From assembly GCA_949128115.1 (NCBI GenBank), contig OX421962.1:98072935-98136934 (forward strand): DNA of 64,000 nucleotides. Reading direction: 5' to 3'. Under the pieces are notes generated by a model, which saw only the letters and a program-made list of their open reading frames with translations, had not been told where the DNA came from and ran no database searches. Below are positions 11,708 through 22,610 of the stretch, piece by piece; the first letter of the stretch is position 1, and every line of letters starts with the position of its first letter. The position numbers and the translations under genes are program-made. Source of the DNA: Anaspis maculata. Lineage: Eukaryota; Arthropoda; Insecta; Coleoptera; Scraptiidae.

Positions 11708-11993
11708 TTGAGCGAAATAGAACGAAAAAAATCTTTTTCAACTTTTTCTGGAAAAGTTCAGTGGCTATTGCAATCTGGATTGATTTTTATTTTTTCATTA
11801 AAAAGTTCAAGTTTTTCATTTTTGCAAGTAAAAAAATACTTTTTTTGGCCACGCTCCTTTTTACTTTTTACCAAAAATTTTCGCCTGCGACTCAATGTTT
11901 GTTAGGCCACCCATGAGAATATATGTATGCCCCCCTGAAAATTACTCTTGCCCCCTCTATAAAACTATCCTAGCTACGGGCCTGACTGCCACG

Positions 11994-13878
11994 AAAAAAA
12001 TCGTTTTTAAAGGAATATTGTGATGAGCATAAGCGGCACTTCCGTAATGCAGCCGGTCTGTGAATATAATTAACATGATTGCTTTTCGTAGAACCTAGCG
12101 TCGTATTGCGTCTGGCGTCCGCGTCTGGCTCAAAGGAAGTCTTAATTTGAAGTTATTTAAAAGTAGTATAAACTCTGGATCATATTAAAACTATGAAAAA
12201 AAAGCTTGTTGATTCACTTACATCTCAGGATTCAGGGGCGAAGAATTAGTTCTTCAATTCAATCTAACCTGTTGCAAATAAAGTGAGGAAATTATCCACA
12301 ATTCGCAGTGACGAAGTACACATATTATAGAATATTATACCCAATAGGCTACTTGGACAACTGGTGCCATTTTGAGATTTTACCATTATAGGGCTATCAA
12401 GTACATATCAGTAAACCCACTTTGAGAGAGAAAACTTAGAAAACTTAGCTTATTCCACGCGTGTATTTGATACAGCGATTTTCAAAATTCACGTGACGTC
12501 ATAGCTGCTTTCATAAGCGCTGCGCGTGGAACGAAAACAGCATGCGAGTGTCGCGGTGAGAGGAGTAGGGATGGAGATATGCAGATGCAGTAGTGTTGTC
12601 ACCAGCGTTATATTTCAATTTTTTAAGACACTTTGAATTGAGATACCGCGCTGCGGTTTTTAGCATAAACCATTTGAAAAATTCAGTTTTAGTTGGGAAA
12701 AAAAAACAAAGTTCGGTAGCCTATTTTATGAATGAAACATTCGGTTCGTGTTCAACCATAATGCTTGTGAAGACATGGGCATTCCATAAAGACTAAACCG
12801 AGGGACTACGCAAGTGGAAATGAACTGTTTTGCGTTCAAACTTGTACTGTTCTACTTCCTGCTTAGACATTTTAGTGACAGAACATCAAAATCGAAAGGG
12901 AGAATGTGGCAGTTTAGTGAGAAATTATCAAAATTGTAGGAAAATAATGTTTTTTGATTGACTGAGTTGCGCACGTGTGCGTAATAAATAACTGACACGA
13001 TGAGATATGGAAGCGTAGACGCAGAAAGAAGGGCACACAAACAAACAAACAAAAAATGCAGCGTCAACGCTTTTATTGGAACTGCGGCTAATCTTTTATT
13101 TATTTTGATAAAACGGTAGCAAATTAGGACCCGTCCCTGCAATAAAAAGCACTCCCCTCCTCCTGAAAGGTAGGTGTGTATGTGTACACGGCATTTCTTC
13201 ATATGCCTAGCAAACGGGCCTTCCATAGAGACTGACTGGAGGACTTAATTTTATAGGGGGAGATGATTTATGATGCTGAGGAACGGATGTTTTTTCCGTG
13301 GAAAAGCGTGCGTGTGAAATATTATGGGGCAAAAACAAATATCGCGAGCAGTTCCGGCGTTTCTGTGCATTGTGCAGGGGCGATGAAATCTGAAAAATTT
13401 TCACCGCGGAAAATGTCCGAGCGAAGGAAAAAATTAGAGGGCGTTTCTGAAGTTCGCGGGGCCTACTTTACGGCGTAAGCCGAAATAGAAGCAAATCAAG
13501 AAAAAGGACCAGTGAGAAGGCAACCAGATTACAATTTCGATTTCGCTATTTTTTTCTCTGTATTTCTGAAAGGATCTAGACGTGTAACATAAAAGGATGT
13601 TCTAATCACTGTCGGTATCCGATCATGATTTCTGATGATCACTTGTCCAGTCTCCTACATTAAGATTAGAAGTCCAGGTGTTAGTGGATTGCACTTTGGC
13701 ATTGATCCGATTTGCATGGAATCTGGCATGGGTCTTCGTCAAATATTGTTCACAGAACTGAGATAAGAGTCCAGTGAAAAACGTTTTGGGAGGCCCTGGG
13801 GGCTGTTGAAAATTTGAAGTTGCAAGAGATGTCGCAAAAACCACTGTTTCGTAGTTTTGTATCGTTATAACTATCTAC
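11994..13878. other. no feature recognised
   Basis: Open frames up to 124 codons occur (for example 12852-13226 minus) but show no recognisable family motif. I see no repeat structure. Confidence 0.45.
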
Positions 13879-13880
13879 TA

Positions 13881-14694
13881 CAGGGTGTCCCAGATAAAAC
13901 AACCCAGCGCGATTTTCTCAGAAAATATCAAGGCAATAAAAAAAAAAGTTTCAATTGGTGGGAAGCCTGACCCTTCAGCTTTCTTCTGAGGGGGCCGCCG
14001 ATGATTGTAGGTGCTCTAGTTTCCAAGAAAATGCAGTTTTAAACGAGCGAGTCACAAGAATTCGAGAATTCATGACCGGCAAAGCAAAATACTTTAGAGG
14101 AAGAAAAATCTTTTTTCTCTGTGCTTTTCATTGATGTGTCGTCGACTCGTCGATGTCTGTACCTGGCCCAGCAAGCTAGATAATCTGCTTTTTAGGCCAG
14201 CAAACACAATAATCGGAATCCATGACTACGTCATCGATCACCCACTTGTTGATTTCAACATCAGCCAGTATTCATCGCTATGGTGAATCCAGGTATGGTA
14301 AGTGAAAAAGTCCTAGTAACGACTAGTGTTAAAGCAACTAGTGTGTGATCAGTGACGTTATGATTTTGATTATTGTGTTTGCTGGACTGTGAGGCAGAAT
14401 ATCTGGCTTACTGGGCCAGGTACAGACATCGGCGACACATCAATGGAAAGCCTAGAGGAAGAGGATTTTTTCTCATGTGAACTACATATTTTGTTTTCTC
14501 GATCATGAATTTTCGAATTCTTGTGACTCGCCCGATTGGAGTTGCATTTTCTTGGAAACTAGAGCACCTACAAGCAGCGGCGCCCCCTCAGAAGAAAGCT
14601 AAAAGGTGAGGCTTTCCCCCAATTGAAAAACATTTTTTGTTGCCTTGATATTACTTGAGAAATCGGGCTGGATTGTTTTTGCTGGGACACCCTG
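13881..14694. mobile_element. 814-bp foldback element, CAGGGTGTCCCA tips, TA target
   Basis: Arms of about 345 bases each (13881 to about 14227 and about 14344 to 14694) are imperfect inverted copies around a loop of roughly 115 bases. Tips read CAGGGTGTCCCA and TGGGACACCCTG, and both are flanked by TA (13879-13880 and 14695-14696). Shared landmarks are AAATATCAAGGCAA, TTTCTTCTGAGGG, TAGGTGCTCTAG.TTCCAAGA, TTCTTGTGACTCGC, GATGTCTGTACCTGGCCCAG and CCAGCAAACACAAT. It has no coding capacity. TA flanks and CAGGGTGT tips fit a Tc1/mariner-type mobiliser. Confidence 0.85.
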
Positions 14695-14696
14695 TA

Positions 14697-15127
14697 TAAT
14701 ATGATACATATTCAAGAGCGCCCTGTACGCTAGGAGCGGAACTGTCAAAAAGCTTTCAATCGAAGCAGGTGAATTTTTTCCAAGTGGAATTCAAAAAAAT
14801 TAACTTCGTATCTACATAAAACAGACAAAAAGCAAAAATTCTGGGAAATGCCGATTACCTAAGTAGGTAATGGGTCACTTAGGCCTGGGATCCAGTTATC
14901 CGGGTCATTTGAGACCGTGGGAACTTCTGGATACAGTGGAAAGACGTCCAAGCGTGCAAAAAAGACATCCAAAGATGTAAAATACTTGTGAAAGGCATCT
15001 CAGAGAAGTCCAAAACAATTCGGAAATGTCCAGAGACGTCTTGGATGTCTTTCGCATGTTTTGTACGTCTCCAAGACGTCTCCAAGTTGTTCTTGGAGTT
15101 CTCCAAAACGCCTTTCACACGTATTGA
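14697..15127. repeat. GACGTC-rich short repeats
   Basis: Between about 14940 and 15120 the word GACGTC/AGACGTCC and variants (AGACATCC, GATGTC) recur many times. An inverted pair, GTGAAAGGC / GCCTTTCAC, surrounds part of it (14987-15120). It looks like a decayed simple repeat; no function is inferred. Confidence 0.5.
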
Positions 15128-15180
15128 ATGTCCTTGGCTTAGACCATGCATACTCAGAGCTTCTCGCTTATGAACAAGTA
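15128..15180 (+). repeat. inverted repeat arm, left
   Basis: TGTCCTTGG, TAGACCATGC, ACTCAG.GCTTCTCGCTTAT and GAACAAGTAA occur here and, inverted, at 15814-15868 over about 53 bases with few differences. The pair bounds about 0.74 kb, which may be a decayed element. No tip or target duplication could be fixed. Confidence 0.7.
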
Positions 15181-15813
15181 ATACCAAGCCAAGAATTATA
15201 GAAGATATTATCTTCGTCTTCGTTGCGAAAAGAAGTTGGAATTATGCAAGTTAGCACGAGCCGCTTTTGTTTTGCCAGCGGAGCCACTCGGGGTTCTCAC
15301 TAAACAGAGAAGTAGATATATGTACCCACAGTTGTACACCAATCACGTCCCAGTTGGATTTAGTGTCTTTGTCTAATGCACTAGTGCATACCCCGAGCAC
15401 TCAAGCTTGCAAAACAAAAGCGGCTACGGTTCTCTCTGATAGACATTTCCAACGTTGCCTCTTCTTGCATGAATCCTCAATGATTATATGAAGCTGAATT
15501 TTCTTCACTTGAGTTATGAAAACGGTATAATATCCACATACTTTGTAAAGGCAAAAAAAAAACTAATCCTCAAATAAGTTTCGGCTATACACTAGAAAGT
15601 CATAGAGCATTTTTATACAGTTTTCAATAGAATTTGCTTCAAACAGTTGCCCGGTAAGGAGGTTCAGGTGCTACGGCAACGCCGCCTCACCCAAGCAATA
15701 TAAGTTTAACACGTGTAACGGACACATTTCCGTTCCTATGAGAGCGAAAATATTGCTCTCTCGTTTTAACCTTGGGGTGTTTTTTGCACACACATACACT
15801 GGAGGCATAGGGA

Positions 15814-15868
15814 TTTACTTGTCCATAAGCGAGAAGCGCTGAGTTGGCATGGTCTATGGTCCTTGGAC
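15814..15868 (-). repeat. inverted repeat arm, right
   Basis: This is the inverted partner of 15128-15180. Confidence 0.7.
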
Positions 15869-16690
15869 GTCTTTACGTCAGATTTTGAGGGTTGACACGC
15901 GTTGACAGGAAGAACTGATCAGCAACACTTTGAACATACCCTATGAGAAATTCAACCAAATTCCCTGTTTATTCTGGTCGTTATTCGACTTTAAATTTTT
16001 AGTCATTTTTTGAAATGCTAGGGGTGGCTCTAAAGATAGGGGTTTATGAGATAATTTTGACCAGCTCAAAGTTAGGGTGAGTATAGCCTTAAAAGCACCT
16101 CATGGCGTCGAAACTGATCCATCTTCTGCTCATTCAAGCTGGTAATAGCAATAAATGAGTTCTGTGACAACCAGCATTCAACCCCCTCTAGAGGGTGAAC
16201 CGTTGGGTTCAGAGAATTTGCGCAATGATAAAGTTTGATTACCTCAATTGAAATTTGAGCCAAATCACCCGAGCGGCCAAATCCCATAAGGAATGTGCGG
16301 GATCCTTTAGGTCATTTGGCCATGAGCCCAAAGAAAAAATCCAATACGGCGCTGCTGTGCGGTTTTTCCAGTTGCTAGAGGAATTTTTTCACTTTTCACC
16401 GATAGCTTGAAGCGAGTAGCCTGGTCATTTCAACTGTTGCGATAGGTTGGATTTTGCATTTGGGTATGTGCTAATAAAAACAAGTGAGTATGCCTTCACG
16501 TGCGTGAGTCTCAGTAGCGCATTTTCTCAAAGAGGCATATTGCGAACGTAAAGAAATTTGGTTGAAGGAGAAACACCATTCCTTGCCCACTTTCTTCATT
16601 TGAAACTCATTGTGATATTTTGTTATCAGAATGGGGTACTTGCCAACTAAATAGATTTGAATGAAAATTCTTTCACTCATCAATATTTTT
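15869..16690. other. no feature recognised
   Basis: No supported gene or repeat between the inverted repeat and the satellite. Confidence 0.45.
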
Positions 16691-16693
16691 TTG

Positions 16694-18130
16694 TTTAGAG
16701 GGCGGGAGCTGGGAGCGGCGACTAATCAAAAGTGGCCTATCTCTTCCCATTTTTAGTCAGCTATCTATATAGCGGAACAATTAGATCGCCATGTCTTCAA
16801 GGTTATGTTTTACATTTATCTCTTACTTTGGGGGCGGCGTGTGGGAGCGGCAGAGTTTAGCAAAGAAATTTTTCCACAGTTTGAGTTGGGAGTTTCTGAA
16901 TGTTTGAGGTAACATTAAAATGTAAATCAGTGGAAATTATTGGAAGTTGCACTTTTTTTCTTTTGGGGGTGGAAGTTGGAGGCGGCGTCATATCAAAAGT
17001 AGCCTATTCTTTCCCATTTTTAGTAAGCTATCTATATAGCGAAAGAATTAAATCGTTATGTCTTCGGGTTTATGTTTTTCATTCATCTCTCACTTTGATG
17101 GCAGCGTATGGGGGCGGCAGCATTCGGCAAAGTAACTGTTGCACAGTTTGAGTTGGAAGTTACTAAATGTAAGGGAAATATGACAATTAGTGAAAATTGT
17201 GAAAGTTGCATTTTTTGCTTGGAGGCGGCAGCTGGAGGCGGCGGCTAATTACACTGGCCTGTCTTTCTCCAATTTCAGTCAGCTATCAATATAGTGAAAG
17301 AATTAGATCGCTATGTCTTCAGGTTCATGTTTTTCATTTATCTTTTACTTTGGGGGCGGCGTGTGGGAGCGGCAGCGTTCGGCTGAGCAAATGTTGCTCA
17401 ATTTGAGTTGGCAGTTCCTAAATGTTAAAGGGAACATCTTAATCAGTAACATTTGTGAAAGTTGCACTTTTTATTGTTTGGGGGCGGAATCTGGGGGCGG
17501 AATCTGGGGGCGGCGACTAACCAAAAGTAGCCTATCCTTTCCCATTTTTAGTCAGCTATTTATATACCGATAGAATCAGATCGCTATGTCTTCGGGTTTA
17601 AGTTTTTCATCCATCTCTCACTTTGATGGCAGCGTATGGGGGCGGCAGCATTCGGCAAAGTAACTGTTGCACAGTTTGAGTTGGAAGTTACTAAATGTAA
17701 GGGAAATATGACAATCAGTGAAAATTGTGAAAGTTGCATTTTTTTACTTGGAGGCGGCAGCTGGAGGCGGCGGCTAATTAAAAGTGGCCTATCTTTTTCC
17801 AATTTCAGTCAGCTATCAATATAGTGAAAGAATTAGATCGTTATGTCTTCAGGTTCATGTTTTTCATTTATCTTTTACTTTGGGGGCGGCGTGTGGGAGC
17901 GGCAGCGTTCGGCTGAGCAAATGTTGCACAATTTGAGTTGGCAGTTCCTAAATGTTGAAGGGAACATCTCAATCAGTAACATTTGTGAAAGTTGCACTTT
18001 TTATCGTTTGGGGGCGGAATCTGGGGGCGGCGACTAACCAAAAGTAGCCTATCCTTTCCCATTTTTAGTCAGCTATTTATATACCGAAAGAATCAGATCG
18101 CTATGTCTTCGGGTTCATGTTTTTCATTTT
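16694..18130 (+). repeat. GC-box satellite, about 264-bp monomers in a two-monomer higher-order array
   Basis: Roughly five and a half monomers of about 260-270 bp follow one another. Each contains two G-rich clusters (GGGGGCGGC.. / GGAGGCGGC..), the words TCAGCTAT.TATATA, GAATTAGATCGCTATGTCTTC and AATTTGAGTTGG, and A/T-rich spacers. Monomers alternate. The GCAGCGTATGGGGGCGGCAG type occurs at 17101 and 17629 (528 bp apart), and the TGGGGGCGGCGTGTGGGAGC type at 17351 and 17881 (530 bp apart), nearly identical within each class. This is a higher-order dimer repeat. Monomers before 17000 are more diverged. Short open frames inside it are a by-product of the repeat. Confidence 0.9.
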
Positions 18131-18435
18131 AAAGTGCTTGGGGGCGGTTTTTAGCAGTTTTTTCATGTTGGCGGCGCATATTGAAGACGGAATGTTTGTT
18201 GGCTTACGTTTGTAAGTGGCAACTATGTATTATTCAAAAAATGAGAACACTAGAGCATCAGGTCTGGTAGAAAGTGCAATATTATGTTATTTCAAGTTTA
18301 TCGGGGCCGGTTTTCTCTATGTTGGCGGCGCAATATGGACATCCAATATAGCCTAGCCCTCCTTTGGGAGTGGCAGCTATGTAACAGCGAAAAAATTAGA
18401 AAGCTAGGTCGTCTAGTTTGGGAGGAGTTCGATGA
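18131..18435 (+). repeat. diverged satellite-related tail
   Basis: G-rich words related to the array continue (GGGGGCGGTTTTTAGC, ATGTTGGCGGCGCA twice, near 18165 and 18320), but the monomer period is lost. Confidence 0.6.
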
Positions 18436-18541
18436 ACGGACGGACGGACGGACGGACGGACGGACGGACGGACGGACGGACGGACGGACGGACGGACGGA
18501 CGGACGGACGGACGGACGGACGGACGGACGGACGGACGGAC
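18436..18541 (+). repeat. (ACGG)n microsatellite, about 26 units
   Basis: An uninterrupted ACGG tetranucleotide runs for about 106 bases and carries one CpG per unit. It lies directly after the satellite tail (GGAGGAGTTCGATGA) and before CAAAGCGGTTGC. Open frames through it encode only RTDG repeats and are not genes. Confidence 0.97.
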
Positions 18542-18544
18542 AAA

Positions 18545-19886
18545 GCGGTTGCAATAGCGATTTTCATCAAGATGGAAAATGCGCTAAAAAAACTCGCTTG
18601 TAGCAAAACCTACCAGTACAACTTTTTTAATAATGAACAAATGAAAAGTGGCGCCACAAATATCCAAATAATGGCGCACGCTACAGCACGTATTTTATAT
18701 GCACTGCACTCGTCTACATCTGCATGAGGCGTCAAAATAGGCGCAATTGAAACTCTCATTTATATCCGAGGCAATCCCATTTATATATTCCCCAAACGCT
18801 TCGCATTTTTTTGGAGGATTCCCGTGCAAAAGGTCGGCCATCATGATAGGGCCGGTCAGCAATCACAGAGCTTTTTGAAATTTAATTAAAACCCTTCGAT
18901 AAAATAACAAATTCGAAACTTGATGAAAGGGTGCAAAAACCGGAAACAAGACGCGGGCGGCGGCATCCTCCCATTTTTTTTAGATTTGCACTCTGATGTT
19001 TTTCGTCCTTTAGAAAACTGCGCCGGCAAAGCAGGTTCGCAGATAAAATTCCAATGTAATTATTTCCAAAGAAAAGGAACGTGATGTGCTTCCGTCCTCT
19101 CTCTGGGAGTCTGGGCTCTGAGAGCTTTTGGCGGCGGTGAGAAAGAAGAGCTTTTATTCGCACTTCCACAAACAAGGAATTATCTCGTCGGGCATATGAT
19201 TTTAAGCCGCTCGGAGATAGACTGCTTCGCAGTGTTTGACAAAACCAAACATCCGCGAACGACAGACAAAGTGGCACGAGAAGATTTCGTCTGCGCGGGG
19301 TCCTTTAAAATGAAAAAATAAATAAAATGCTGCGCTTTGTAGTGCTGCTTCTGTGCCAGCTAGCACATTTCCTAGGTCAAATAGAACGCGCACACACAAG
19401 CACCAACACTCGGAACAGTTCCCATAGATGACCCAATTTCTCAAATTTCAAAGGTCGTCGCCGGGACATTTCTATAAGACCGAAAATTAATTAGCGCCGC
19501 TTTAGGGTCGAAAAGTCACTCTGTGTATAGCGATGTGATTAATCTAATCTCCAAATTCAATTTAATTTCGGTTTTCATTAATATAACTGGATGCAATTTG
19601 CGCACACGGGCACACGCGGGTATTTGCCTCATTAGCGTTAATGCGTTGTTATAGTGAACGCTAATAATTTTCTTGTACAAATATTGTGATGGAAAGTGGT
19701 ATAGGAGCGTCTTGTACCGCAGCTTTCAGGACACGTTGCCTTATGCATTAAACTTTGGTGTACTTGCGCTCGGCATATGAAATTTAATCCCGGCGTTTTG
19801 TGCACACATAACGTAACCGACTTTTGCATCAGCAATGCGATAAGTAACGCTCCATTAAGGCCTGTCATCTGCGGAACCACGTTATT
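18545..19886. other. no feature recognised
   Basis: No supported gene. Frames of 80-131 codons on the minus strand (18882-19444) lack any recognisable motif. Confidence 0.45.
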
Positions 19887-20027
19887 AGTTATTTACCATC
19901 TTACGCCAACAGAAAGCGTTTGAAGTTAACCAGTCAAAGTATAGAGTGATTTCAAAAGGCTTCCTCCAAAGGTCCTGATTTTCTCCAATAAAAGCAATTC
20001 TTGGCGTTCGGAAAATAAACCTGCCGC
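19887..20027 (+). repeat. long direct repeat, left copy (about 141 bp)
   Basis: From AGTTATTTAC to CCTGCCGC this segment repeats at about 24578-24720 in the same orientation. Only a handful of differences are visible, mostly near the left end (ACGCCAACAG versus ACAGTCTCAACAG). The two copies exactly bracket the jockey relic and the AT-rich DNA after it. Confidence 0.9.
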
Positions 20028-21860
20028 GCTAACAAGCAACAACTATAATAGAGGAAGACTGGGATAGAGAAGTAGCTGTTTCAGCGGCATACTGCTCCCC
20101 CAACTATAACATCAAGATGCGGGACTTCGAGACCTATTTTGACACTCTGGGCGGCCGCTTCGTCAGTGGTGGAGATTACAATATGCCAAGCATTTCCACT
20201 GGGATTCCAGAATAACAACACCGAGAGGAAGGCAGCTCCGTCTTGCTTCAAGTAACGAAAATCTCCAAATCGCATCCACCGGAGAACCAACGTATTGGCC
20301 TGCTGATGATAAGCGGTTTCCAGATCTCCTCGATTTTTGAGTGACAAAAGGAATATCATCCAGACACTTCTCCACCAAGTCATGCTACGAGTTATCTTCA
20401 GACCATTCCTCTATTCTGGTGGAGTGGAGCACCCAAGCACGAAAGATCAACAGCTGACTGATGTCAATAAAAAAAAACTACTGGAACAGTTTCGGGGAGC
20501 TGTAGGAGGAGAGACTACGTCTACAGCAGCCACTGACGTCGAAAGAAAACATTGATCAAGTTGCCCTACACTTAACGCAAACAATACAGGAAGCTGGATG
20601 AGACTCGACTCCAGCCGATCCCTGGGAGATGAGCCAGGTGGCTACCTGTCCCATGTTCATCAAGGAGAAGATCATATTGAAGCGAACGCTAAGGAAAAAA
20701 TGGCAACGGACACATGACCCTAGTGATAAGGCTCGATACAATAAAGCCAACAAGGACCTGAATGAACTCTTGAGCGAGGTTAGGAATCGGAATGTACAAA
20801 ATCACCTCGAGCAGTCAACCCCCACAAATGCCACCAACTACTCACTGTGGAGGAATACAAAAAATCTGAAACGACCTCAGCCACACATACCTCCTATTAG
20901 AACTGCAGGGAACAAGTGGGCCAGAACAGACGTTGAAAAGGCTTTGGCCTTTGCCAAGCGTCTTGCTACCATATTTACTCCGTTAGCTAGAGAATGTTCT
21001 GAAGAGGAAGAATTTATCACACAGTACCTCGATGCTCCACATCAGATAGACCCTCCGATCAAGGAGTTCACCAAGAAGGATGTAAAGAGGACCATTGGAA
21101 ACCTACCACCAGAAAAAGGCCGTGGATTCGACCTAATAACGGGAGGAGTGCTAAAAAGGCTGCCAGATTCTGCGGTGAAATCGATGACGACGGTTTTCAA
21201 CGCCATGCTCAGGATCTGGTACTTCCTTACACAGTAGAATGTGACCAAGGTCATACCCGATGCTCAAACCCGGCAAAGAGGAGACTCGTGTGGACTCCCA
21301 CCGCCCGATTAGCTTGCTGCCCATCATGTTGAAAGGTTTCGAGACCCTACTGTTGAGCAGGTTAAAACCGCTGATAGACGAAAAGGAGCTTATCCCGAAA
21401 CATGAGTTTGGATTTTGAATGCAGCATTCCACCATTCAGCAGTTAATCGCGTAGCCACAAAACTCAGAAACGACCTGGAAACGAAGAGGTACTGTTCAGC
21501 TGCGTTCCTGGACGTCCCGCAGGCCTTCGATCGGGTCTGGCACACGGGTCTTTTATACAAGCGAAGCTCTGGCTGCCACACAACTACTACCAGCTGTTGG
21601 AGGAGTATGTCACCGGACAGTTTTTCGCGGTCAAGTATCAGAAGGGCTTCACTTCGCTTCATGCCATCAAATCGGGAGTACCGCAGGGAAGCGTCCTTGG
21701 GCCATTTCTGTACCTATTATCAACAGCAGACCTTCCTACAACTGTCAGCACAGTTCTGGGGACGTTCGCGGACGACACGGCCATCATGGCATCCCACACA
21801 GCACCAGAAATAGCCTCGCGTAACCTGCAGAAGCACCTGAACAGAGCCAAAGAATGGCTG

Positions 21861-21900
21861 AAACTCTGGCGGATCAAGGTAAACTCTGGCGGATCAAGGG
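21861..21900 (+). repeat. 20-bp tandem duplication at an insertion junction
   Basis: AAACTCTGGCGGATCAAGG is present twice in direct succession (21861-21879 and 21881-21899). The first copy is the natural jockey RT coding sequence (KLWRIKV). The second sits at the 5' edge of the foreign insert at 21885-22020, so it is filler copied from the target. Confidence 0.9.
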
Positions 21901-22020
21901 TTAAGTAGAATAGCTGTTGAAGCTAGACTTCGCCATTCCTCGGTCCAGCTTCTATTACCTTTTTTCATACTGTAGGTGCATACAAATCAAATAAAGTCGA
22001 TTATTATTATTATTATTATT
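21885..22020 (+). mobile_element. 5'-truncated LINE 3' end with (ATT)n tail, nested in the jockey relic
   Basis: The jockey reading frame WRIKVN breaks after GGTAAAC (21884) and resumes at AAACGAGTCC (22021) as NESNSVHATFTCARE. Between them lies a foreign 136-base segment ending AATAAAGTCGA followed by (TTA/ATT)n. The repeated AAAC is the minimal target duplication. The 3' end resembles the tail of the element at 61515-63300 (AATAAAGACATTTATTATT), so the donor is probably of the same CR1/Daphne-like kind. It holds no coding sequence. Confidence 0.8.
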
Positions 22021-22610
22021 AAACGAGTCCAATTCCGTCCACGCCACCTTCACTTGTGCAAGAGAACGTGTCCACCTGCCACACTGAACTCCAAGCAACT
22101 TCAACAAGCGGAAGAGGTGAAATACCTGGGGATGCATCTGGATAGGAAATTGACGTGGTTACCACACATCAGGGCCAAAAGAAAACAGCTGGAGCTCAAG
22201 TTTTCGCAGATGTACTGGTTGCTGGGGAGAAAATCTCAGTTGTCAACAAACAAGATCTTCTTATACAAAGCCACCCTGAAGCCGATATAGACATACGGCC
22301 TCCATGTGGGGCGCCGCTGCGCTACAAACATCGCCAAAATACAAGTTTTGAAGTCCAAAGCTCTCAAGACCGTTATTGGCGTACCGCGCTACTTTCCAAA
22401 TAACGTGATGCACTGACTAACGAAAACGCCAACAGTACAGGAAGATAACACGAGATTCAGCACAATATACAGAGAACGTCTCCGAAATCACCGGAACACA
22501 TTAGCCGCTAACATCCTTTCCGCCCGAAGCGTCAAGTGTCTCAAACGACACGACCCATTGGAACTCGCCGAAAGATTTTAAATCTGCAAGTTCGCCAATT
22601 CCATGCGCTA

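Larger units (their letters stand above)
10195..11984. mobile_element. hAT-like non-autonomous element, about 1.8 kb
   Basis: The left tip begins CAGGCCCGTAGCTA and the right tip is its inverted complement TAGCTACGGGCCTG. Just inside both tips lie C/G-homopolymer-rich segments (GGGGGGCTAAGCCCCCC on the left, GCCCCCCTG and GCCCCCTC on the right). The flanks are ACTGTGCCACG (10184-10194) and ACTGCCACG (11985-11993), which look like one target duplication with a 2-base difference. CAGG..CCTG tips and a duplication of about 8-9 bp are typical of hAT elements. No transposase is visible. The interior holds a tRNA-like unit, a pair of inverted arms and an RT-like C-terminal scrap, so it is a composite. 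Confidence 0.65.
20065..22610 (+). pseudogene. jockey-type non-LTR retrotransposon, ORF2 relic (endonuclease to RT and thumb)
   Basis: Read across shifted frames on the plus strand, the order is endonuclease end (YCSPNYNIKMRDFETYFDTL, then GGDYN; STGEPTYWPADDKRFPDLLD near 20240-20330), linker (open for 202 codons at 20629-21237), RT fingers (SHRPISLLPIMLKGFETLL near 21300), palm A (AAFLDVPQAFDRVWH) near 21500, PQGSVLGP near 21680, FADDTAIM near 21760, and thumb (NSKQLQQAEEVKYLGMHLDR) near 22090-22290. At least five stops or frameshifts occur, and the first part of the endonuclease is missing. FADD rather than YADD is normal for jockey-type elements. Position 21884/22021 is interrupted by an insertion of another LINE 3' end. 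Dead copy. Confidence 0.9.

Noticed and set aside
16900..18037. Several 60-86 codon frames rich in G/W/R within the satellite
   Set aside because: By-products of the repeated G-rich monomers; each is broken in the neighbouring monomer.
16694..18130. CRISPR-like array
   Set aside because: Monomers of about 264 bp with diverged internal sequence in a eukaryotic context; there is no short-repeat/unique-spacer pattern.
18284..18727. 147-codon plus-strand frame with RTDG repeats (and a VRPS-repeat frame on the minus strand)
   Set aside because: The frame is kept open only by the (ACGG)n microsatellite; the flanks have no protein features.
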